Shown one piece after another: positions 56,450 through 64,000 of a stretch of DNA of 64,000 nucleotides. The position numbers and the translations under genes are program-made. Location of the stretch: positions 1,054,001 to 1,118,000 of the forward strand of contig NC_082412.1 of NCBI RefSeq assembly GCF_004011695.2. The letters run 5' to 3'. The notes beneath the pieces are model-generated. The model did not search any database. It had not been told where the DNA came from and was given only the letters and a program-made list of their open reading frames with translations. The stretch is from Ascochyta rabiei. Taxonomy: Eukaryota > Ascomycota > Dothideomycetes > Pleosporales > Didymellaceae. The first letter of the stretch is position 1; every line of letters begins with the position of its first letter.

Positions 56450-59400
56450 TGTTGCGAGGAGTGGCGACGCGGATGTCCGTAGTGGCGATTGTATGCTTTT
56501 CAATGGTGAGCACAAGGAGCGAACTGGAACGGAACCTCGAGGCGTGACAAGCGAGCGACAACACTTGTTAGTAGTCGAGGAATAGCCAAGACTATCGAAA
56601 CTGCTTGGCTATTCATTGCCACGCCTCGTATCTGATGATTAATGGTGGTCATCCTTGCTAATCGCCTCATGGCGTTGGCTCCCATTAATGAGGAGATGCG
56701 CTCAAGGAACGGTCTGTGCGTGCCCCACTTCAACGTCTTGTGCCTTGCTAGACATAACGTGCACTGTTCTTGCCAACGAGCTGCAGTTTCGAACTTAGGG
56801 GGTTCGTATAGTTCTTTGCCAGTAAGTTGTTGAGATCGTGTCTTAGACGCCAATCAGCCAAGGAGCACGCGTAATCATAGCTGCAGCTCATGGCAGGATC
56901 GGCAAAAACGTCGAATAGCGTTCTCGATGCAAAAGAAAACCGCACTCACTGTGCCGCTGCTATATTGTAAGCTTGCACAATGATCTTACGATCAAACACG
57001 ATGATACTATGGTCTCATGGGTAAACACTGGTGTCAAGATTTGAGCGGCCTTTCGTTGACGACATTCTGCCTATTTTGCGACCACAAAGGTCTGTATCTT
57101 TATACTTAAAAACCATGTTAATGTCGCGTCTGCAGCCAGGTGGCTGTGTTGGCCAATATGTAGCTCGATGGGGGTTTTCATTTTGGGCCATGTCGATCAA
57201 AAAGGTAGGAGTACTGCAGGTATAGTGATTATTAGTTTGAACATATCGCCTCATTCGTCCTGACTGGGTCGTCATGACGGGAGGGGCGGCTCTTTCTTGC
57301 TTGTTTAGCTGAGCAGCACAATCGCTGGGTTCATCGCCATGGGAATGTGCACTTACACGGCTTCGGGCGGAACAAATGTTGCATACACTGGAGAGTTGTC
57401 GGACGTTTGGCGGGGTCCATGTGTACAGACATTGCCGTCGATGGTTGCAGGACTGCGTGGCGATGGCTTACTGTCGCATGCCTCGCACATCACTCCACAA
57501 GGTAGCCTATGATCACTTGAGAGAGGTGAGCATCATCTTGGACTATTCAGTAAAGCTGAGCCCAGAATTGCTTGAAAAGTTTCAAGGCTTCCGCCAAGAG
57601 GTTGCTGTCGCGCCTTTTGTACTCAACGAATTGTTGAGTAAAACCTGGCTGTCCTGACTATCACGAGAAAGTCGTCACATACTGTCACCTGGTCTTGTTT
57701 TCTTCAGATCAGCTGAATGCGTACATGTGACGATACCAGGATGTGATGGGACACTCAAGCTGCGCGATGCGAGCGATGACTTCGTACCTGGCTGGAATAT
57801 TTTGCCACACCTTGCGCAAGTAATGGAGATTGGAGTCTCAAGCACTGGCCAAGATAGCGTGACCTTGATTCGTGGCTATGGGTAACATGCAATCTATGCG
57901 TACTGGTGTGTCAGTGACAGCGCTTGACGAGCTGAAGAACCACTGGAGTTAGTTACTACCGAGAAAAGCACGGAGGTTACATGCTGAGATTATGGTCGAT
58001 CGCTGGGCCTTATCGTCTGCACTAATGGATACCTTGGGTGATTAGGAGGTCAAAGCTAAGGTAGAACTAATCCAAATCGTTTGGATGAACACAACAGACA
58101 AGGAGCACCTTCACAGTGGCAAGCTACTCACATCGTTCAGTTGCTGACCGGTGACCGATCAATCGCCTGTGGAACACAACTCCCGCCTGCTACGACCGTA
58201 TCCGGTCGCGCTTTGGCGATCATACCGCATGTCCGGCGGTCTCCAATGCATCGACTTTGCGGCTTGGGTATCACATCTTAGGCTCATGAAAATGGTCAAT
58301 GGTGAACACGAAATAGTGATGCTTATTAGGCTAGAAGGGTAGACGAGAGACTCTAGTGGACTCCGTCTACCTATTGCTGTCATGGTGAGCAATATGTACC
58401 GCTCGCAGTGTATAAGAATCATTGAGTGTGCAAATGTGCGGTGACTATGGAGGGACAACTATGCACTGCACTAGCAGTTGGTGATAGATGTATGTTAGAC
58501 GCACCATGAAAGCGCTACATGCCATTGAATATCAATAATTGGACAAGAATAAACAGCGGCATGTGTAGCTCTTGCGTGTATTCAGTTATAATTGCACGTG
58601 CCTGATCATTCTGCTGACAAGATGAGCGTGCATACATGTGATAAAACCCTGTGCATTCACGCGCCGCACCGTTGTCCATGAGTAGGCACATACACGTTGC
58701 CGATACAATACAGGCATTGGCGAGTCTGTCAACTCGATGGCATATCCGCACTGAGGCGCGCTCCAGAATTTGAGCTGGACTATCTCCAATGAGTTTCCAC
58801 GAACAGAGTTATTGGATGGCAGAAGATGTGAAGCACTGCCGGGTAATATTGATGGACTGAAAGATGTTAACTTGAGCCGCTTCAATGCCCAGAGCGAGGG
58901 TGGAATCAAGAAACATGTCGACCAGCCACCCGTCAGCGGTCAGCGGAGGAGGCTGAAGTCGTGGAAGTTAATTGGAAGAGATCAGGGTGGCGTTGATCAA
59001 GCACTGATCTATGCAGCCAGATCTACCAATTTAACAAGCTAACCGGGTCGTGGGGAACCAACCCCAAAGGCAAATGTCTGTCATTATTGGCATCAATTGA
59101 GTGAACGATCAGGCATACACTGGTAGACAGAGCGGCAGATATGACCGCCACCAGCGAGCAAAGGACAGTGACATGCAAAGCCAGACCGGGAAATTGTTTT
59201 GTGGGTCGATTGAAAGATGCCACATGAAGGGAAGCTGGGGGTTGGGCACGTGCTCGAAGCTAACCAAAGCCCCACTTTCGGCACTATACCACATCTTCCA
59301 CCAACCGCGCCTTGTCTCATGATGATCTTGGTCGTTAGTCTCGAAGGCGGGTCGCAGACCTTCTGGGGTAACACTTGTCACCATCCCCGCGCTTTTCGCT

Positions 59401-59880
59401 GCTGGCCGAGGTGGTCTGGGGTCTGGGGATGCACCCTGGCTAAAGTACTCAGCCGTAGCTCCATGTCTTCACCGGGGACTTCTTCTGAAAACCCTACGCA
59501 GTCGCGAACTCTCGCAAGAGGCGTATTGTACAATGTGACTCCAGGACACATTGTATTCAGGAACGAGAAGCTCGTTCCAGAACAGCGGGCCCAACAAGCG
59601 ACATGCAATCCTCAAACGCTTCTATTCATCGAGTTGCTAGATTTACCGCACGAGCCATAGATGCAACAATGCAGCCCGGCCTGTCGTATCGTAAGACCGA
59701 CGTGACAGTGGTACCACTACAATCGACACGTAAGGAACCTACCATCAAGCACCATCAAGCTAAGTGATCAGCTGCACGCGTCTGAGCATTTCGCCGCTCA
59801 CTTTACCCAATATGATCAGCCCCACGGTTGTAATGCAAATTTAACCGGTCCGCCCAGCCGTCATTAGAGCTAACGATCAT
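56450..59880. other. Long intergenic region, no supported gene
   Basis: About 3.4 kb of ordinary composition. The longest frames are 57,376-57,657 (+, 93 codons, including DHLREVSIILDYSVKLSPEL), 59,217-59,660 (+, 147 codons) and short frames on both strands at 58,081-59,042. None shows a recognisable domain, signal peptide or splice pattern. The 57,376 frame has the most protein-like composition. Possibly decayed genes or noncoding transcripts. Confidence 0.4.
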
Positions 59881-59904
59881 CTCGTCTTAATGTTAGCATG
59901 AGGT

Positions 59905-60070
59905 GGAGCATATATATGAAGTATCCCAACATCGTCGAATAATCCAGGCTCAGCTGAAACCAGCCCACTCCTGGCACGAGGACAATTATACATCCAGCTG
60001 CTGTGGAGTCTGATTCCTTAGGTCCTCCCGAACTTCCTTCCCTCACTCAATTGGACAACAATCGACCAAT
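59905..60070 (+). promoter_or_regulatory. Putative core promoter and leader of the sugar transporter
   Basis: TATA-like GCATATATATGAAG at about 59,908-59,921, about 150 bp before the ATG, followed by a C/T- and A-rich leader (CTTCCTTCCCTCACTCAATT) usual near fungal transcription starts. Confidence 0.5.
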
Positions 60071-61785
60071 ATGGTCATGAACAAGTTTAAGCCCAAAATA
60101 GGCGCCGTTGCGAAAAAGAGTGCCGACCTTGAGATCGCTCAGGCTGAGGCTCCTCATCTGGCACGAGTCGACTGGAAGTCCGATGCTGGTTTGAGGAAGC
60201 TTTACTTTTGGGCCTTCATTATTTGTCTCGCTTCTGCGACCACGGGTTACGACGGGTATGCAACACTTCAGCAATGAACTACTATTACACTGATCTTAAC
60301 ATTTGGTAGATCTATGCTTAATAACCTGCGTATTTTGGATCACTGGACCGTTTATTTCCACGATCCCAAGGGGTCGACTCTTGGTCTGCTAACAGCTCTG
60401 TACTCGATCGGTTCCATCGCCTCGCTCCCAGTCGCTCCCTTCCTTGCGGACCACTTCGGTCGTAAGTCGGCCATCGCTATCGGATGTGCTATTATGGTCG
60501 TTGGTGCTGCGGTTCAGGGCGCCGCAAAGAACCTTGACTACTTCATGGGCGGACGTTTCCTGATGGGTTTCGGCAACTCCCTTGCCCAGCTCTCGTCTCC
60601 ACTGCTGCTCACCGAGCTCTGCCACCCTCAGCATCGTGCTCGTGTTACTGCCGTCTACAACTGTCTCTGGGACGTTGGTGCTATCATCTGCACATGGCTG
60701 ACTTTCGGCACCAAGCGTATCGACAGCGACTGGTGCTGGCGTGTTCCTGCCCTTACCCAGGCTTTCCCCTCTGTCGTTCAGCTGGCTTTCATCTGGTTCA
60801 TTCCTGAGTCGCCCCGTTGGCTCATCTCAAAGGAGAGGAACGAAGAAGCCCTTGCAATTCTCGGCAAGTACCACGCCAATGGTGATATTAACCACCCCAC
60901 TGTCCAGTTCGAATACGCCGAAATCAAGGAGACCCTTCGCATCGAGTTTCAGTACAAGAAAACTTCTTCCTACTTCGACTTCTTCAAGACCCGCGGCAAC
61001 AGATACAGGCTCTTGCTTCTCGCGTCTCTCGGTCTCTTCTCTCAGTGGTCCGGCAATGGTCTTGTCTCCTACTACGCGACTGACGTCTACAAAAGTATCG
61101 GTATTACCGACGGTGATACCCAGCTTGGTCTCAACCGTGGTCTCACTATCCTCTCGCTCATCGTCTCCGTCTCCTGCGCTCTGCTCTGTGACAGGATCGG
61201 TCGTCGACCGCTCTTCATCACTGCTACTGCCTCCATGTGCGTTACATTCGTCATCTGGACGATTTGCTCTTCGCAGCAGGAAGCCACAAAGAGCAAGGCT
61301 GCCGGTCAGGCCGTCATTGCTATGATCTGGATTTTCTCCGTCGCCTACGCTCTTGCCTGGTCTGGTCTGCTCGTCGCCTACACAGTCGAGATTCTACCTT
61401 TCAAGATCCGTGCTAAGGGTCTCATGATCATGAATCTGTTCATTCAGGTTGCATTGACCATTAACCAATACGTCAACCCCTTGGGTTTCGACCACCTCCA
61501 CCCAACCTGGAAGTTCTACACAATCTACGCCGTAAGTAGCATTCCAAGCCCATCGCTCTAGAAGCATGTACTCACATTCACAAGGTCTGGATCTTCCTCG
61601 AACTACTCTTCGTCGTCTTCTTCTACGTCGAGACCAAGGGTCCGACTCTCGAGGAGATTGCCAAGATTTTCGATGGCGATGAGGCTGAGGTTGCCATCAT
61701 CGATGCCGACAAAGCTGGAGAGGATTCTTATGCTGGTGGCTACGAGAAGAAGGGTGATGTTCACGTCGAGTCTGTCCGCTACTAG
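60071..61785 (+). CDS. MFS sugar transporter (lactose permease/hexose transporter type)
   Basis: Spliced CDS join(60,071-60,255; 60,310-61,531; 61,585-61,785), 535 aa. Introns of 54 nt (GTATGC...TAG) and 53 nt (GTAAGT...AAG) restore the frame exactly. Plasma-membrane proton symporter family of fungi with 12 expected membrane helices. Visible signatures: TTGYDGS at the end of helix 1, DHFGRK (about residues 109-114), PESPRWL (227-233), FSQWSGNGLVSYY (305-317, typical of the LAC12/cellodextrin-like group), DRIGRR (356-361), PFKIRAKG, and VETKGPTLEEI at the C-terminal end of the last helix. Start chosen for a good context (CAATATGG) and a normal-length N-terminus; Met-3 is an alternative. Intact, no RIP-type stops. 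Converges on the GMC gene. Substrate cannot be read from sequence. Confidence 0.93.
60256..60309 (+). other. Intron 1 of the MFS transporter
   Basis: 54 nt, GTATGC...GGTAG. It splits the Gly codon after Tyr-Asp. Confidence 0.88.
61532..61584 (+). other. Intron 2 of the MFS transporter
   Basis: 53 nt, GTAAGT...CAAG, phase 0 between Ala and Val. Retention would end the protein at 61,561, losing the last helix and tail. Confidence 0.88.
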
Positions 61786-62180
61786 TTGGTTAAACTCCTT
61801 TCAAAAAGTTGTAAAATTGCAACAACAGTAATGACATCCTACCGCGACAACTTGCAGGGTACTTTATACATTGATACTCGGTCAGTCCTTGTTTATCGTC
61901 TGTGATTTTGGAAGGCTTTAAATTCCTCTATTCACTTTATCAATGCACATCTAGAGGTTTTTTTTTTCCCTAATTCAACCCTGCTTACACCAACACTAAT
62001 ATATCTGGCCTCAATAGCCAAGCAGGCATTGAAGAGCGCTGCTAAGATTGCAGTGCTTTTAAAATATCACTTCATTTTCCCCTGACGCTCTCGTCTATAA
62101 GGAACAAGCACAAACTTCGGTTGGGTCAACGAAGTCGTTCAACTATATACACCAAGTAATGCTATCACGTACTGTCTCAC
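61786..62180. other. Convergent intergenic region (3' ends of MFS and GMC genes)
   Basis: Holds both 3' untranslated regions. A T9 run lies at about 61,959-61,967. No ORF of note. Confidence 0.6.
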
Positions 62181-64000
62181 TCAATGCCTATTGCTAATAA
62201 TGTGTCCAGCCTTCTCGCCAATAGCGTACATTGTCGACTGAATATGCTGCGAAGGCACGAGCGGAATAATCGAAGCATCAACAATGGACAGCTTCTCGAC
62301 CCCGTAAAACAATAGCCCGTCGGACACACAGCCTCCAAGAGCCTCAGGCATCATGGGACAGGTACCAATGGGGTGACTCAGTGTCGGCCAGATAGACCCG
62401 AGCTCAATCGAGCGGTCGATGATCTCCGCATCGGTCTGGTACTGCGCACCAGGGCTCGTCTCAACAGGGTTAAACTTCGCGATTTCAGGGCGTGCCCAAA
62501 TTTGGCGTACGTAACGCACACATGCTGCGAGCATGGACCTGTCGAGAGGGTTCGTCATGGCATTGTAATGGATCAGAGGTGCGCCTTGTGGGTCCGTCGC
62601 ATTGATGGAAATGGTGCCGCGAGACAGGGGCTTTTGGAATGCAACAAGAACACCGCTACCTGCGGCAGGAATGCCAAGCTCGACGATACCTGCTTTTGTA
62701 TTGGAGTAGAGGCCAGCGAGAATTTTGCGTTGGGCGGCAATACCTGCGAGAAGCTTCTTGCTGCCCTTGTAGACGGCAGGAAGGTAGGCATCGTTTGCTT
62801 GGGCGGTAACTTGGGTAGAGATGTTGGCATAGCTGGCTGGTGCGACTTGGGGAAGAGAGATAAAAGCGAGAGCGTTTCCGCGGGCTTGAGTCAAGGGTCC
62901 GGTCTTGTTACCATTGTATTCTGCCCAAGCGGATGCATTGAACGCGGGATCTTTGGACAAGGATGTCGGATCAGGCGTACTCATGTTGGAGATGGTGAAG
63001 CCTAGGAGGTGTCAGTAACATGTCTGCGCAATGACAGGATTCGAGAATGCCTACCCATAGAAGTGTAAGGGTGATCTGGACCCAATTAGCATGGATTTTT
63101 TTCAATTGCACCAGAGCTTCATGACATACCTTGAAAGTTGGATCCAACGCCATCGTGCTCAAGCTTGACTTTAATTCCTGCAGCCTCAAGGGTAGCCTTC
63201 GGGCCAATACCGCTAAGTTGAAGCAGCTTTGGGGTGTTCACGGTGCCAGCTGCGAGGACGAGTTCCCTCTTAGCGTAAACAGTCTTGGTGGTACCCGTCT
63301 TTTTGTCAGTGACCTTGACTCCACGAGCAACAAGCTTCTTGCTGCTATTGGTATCAAATACAAGCTCCGTCGCGACATTTTCAAGGAGAACGTGGAGATT
63401 TGAGCGACTGGCAACTGTATCGTAGTAGGCAAGACGAGCATGTTGCCTCTCTCCAGTCTTAGGGTTCATGGTGTTGGGGTACCACGATGCGCCAGCATTG
63501 TCGCCGTTGTTACCATCGACAAGCCTACGTACACCCTCACCCTCAAAAGCTGCCCAGTAACTCTTGATATCTGGATACTGGAAGTCGGCGATACCAAGCT
63601 TCAAAGGACCAGCGCCATACGCCGAAGGGTCCCAGGTAATGTTGAACTCGTCGACAAGCTCCTGCGGGGGAGGAATGAACTCAGTGCCTAAATTTTTGCT
63701 TAGTTGTGTCGACTGACAGGGCTGAGAAGGTGACCTCACCTTTCTTGAAGAAGGGGTAAATGCCGCTCCAGCCCCAGCCCTTATTACCCAACGCTTCCCA
63801 TGCATCGAAGTCAGCAGCAGAGCCACGATCGTACATCATTCCATTGACAACAGATCCACCTCCCAGTACCTGGGCAACACGAGTGTTCCATGTTTTGTTA
63901 TTGAGGGCCGGCTCAGGCTGAGAGACATAGCCAGTCCACAGGAGTGATGTGTTCAACGCGTAAGTCGCGCCATATGGCAAACGAATGTTCGGATTGTCAT
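62181..64000 (-). CDS. GMC oxidoreductase (glucose/alcohol oxidase or dehydrogenase type), 5' end outside window
   Basis: Complement join(62,181-63,001; 63,130-63,688; 63,740->64,000), about 546 residues visible. FAD-dependent GMC family. GMC signature 1: QVLGGGSVVNGMMYDRGSA, followed by DFDAWE. Signature 2: AAGTVNTPKLLQLSGIGP. C-terminal catalytic His region SHPIGTCPM, and the second catalytic His in VPSQHIQSTMYAIGEKAG. Introns: 51 nt (63,689-63,739, GTGAGG...TTAG) and 128 nt (63,002-63,129, GTATGT...CCTAG), each splitting a Gly codon. The Rossmann GxGxxG and any signal peptide lie beyond the edge. Many NxS/T sites suggest secretion. Substrate (sugar, aryl alcohol, choline-like) is not decidable. 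Intact in the visible part. Confidence 0.92.

Noticed and set aside
56500..57275. Minus-strand frames of 117 and 86 codons upstream of the GPI-type gene
   Set aside because: No domain, no splice logic, atypical composition, and competing frames on the other strand.
60389..61325. Frames of 81, 194 and 69 codons overlapping the sugar transporter
   Set aside because: Shadows of the well-supported spliced MFS gene.
62373..63005. 210-codon plus-strand frame opposite the GMC gene
   Set aside because: Antisense to exon 3 of the GMC gene; long only because of that gene's codon use.

Overview
The window looks like nuclear DNA of a filamentous ascomycete (Pezizomycotina). The evidence is short spliceosomal introns (51-128 nt) with GT...AG ends in the right-hand genes, fungal families of Copia, chromovirus Gypsy, Tad1-like LINE, Fot1/pogo and hAT elements, and very strong RIP-type mutation (CpA to TpA on both strands). 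In the repeats almost every position where the family expects Gln (CAA/CAG) reads TAA or TAG. No species can be named from sequence alone.

Layout. Positions 1-38,203 are one multi-level nest of transposons. A pogo-type transposase gene (1-682 and 37,859-38,203) is split by a Copia element (Copia-1, 683-37,853; 168-bp LTRs; 5-bp duplication GATCT). The reverse transcriptase of Copia-1 is split by a block of about 30 kb (4,507-34,528). That block has hAT-like ends (TGGCAAAAGGG core), a 10-bp flanking direct repeat, a decayed hAT transposase, and arrays of telomere-like CCCTACCC repeats next to both ends. Inside it lie Copia-2 (6,030-11,225), pieces of two more Copia copies, Gypsy-1 and Gypsy-2 fragments, a complete chromovirus (Gypsy-3, 26,826-31,983, duplication CCTGC) and a Fot1/pogo copy (pogo-C). 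A second Fot1/pogo copy (pogo-B, 35,237-37,099) sits just before the Copia-1 RNase H. Flanking duplications CTTTG and CTAGT, found at separated and inverted positions, indicate that part of the nest was inverted by recombination between Copia copies.

38,203-51,560 is an older, partly RIP-mutated stretch. It holds a broken gene resembling fungal Helo-like/STAND N-terminal domains, a decayed DUF3435 (FluG-like, tyrosine-recombinase-fold) gene split by a Tad1-like LINE (43,010-49,128; 15-bp duplication), and a third Fot1/pogo copy of the same family (pogo-D, 49,696-51,559).

From 51,560 to the end base composition returns to normal. A PAF-acetylhydrolase-like alpha/beta hydrolase and a GPI-anchor-type secreted protein near the repeat edge each carry CAR-to-TAR nonsense changes, as expected if RIP leaked into flanking single-copy DNA. 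The distal genes are intact: an MFS sugar (lactose/hexose-type) transporter with two introns, and a convergent GMC flavo-oxidoreductase cut by the window end. Together they suggest sugar uptake and extracellular oxidation; that link is inferred from proximity only. 52,916-55,105 and 56,450-59,880 hold microsatellites and weak ORFs but no gene I can support.
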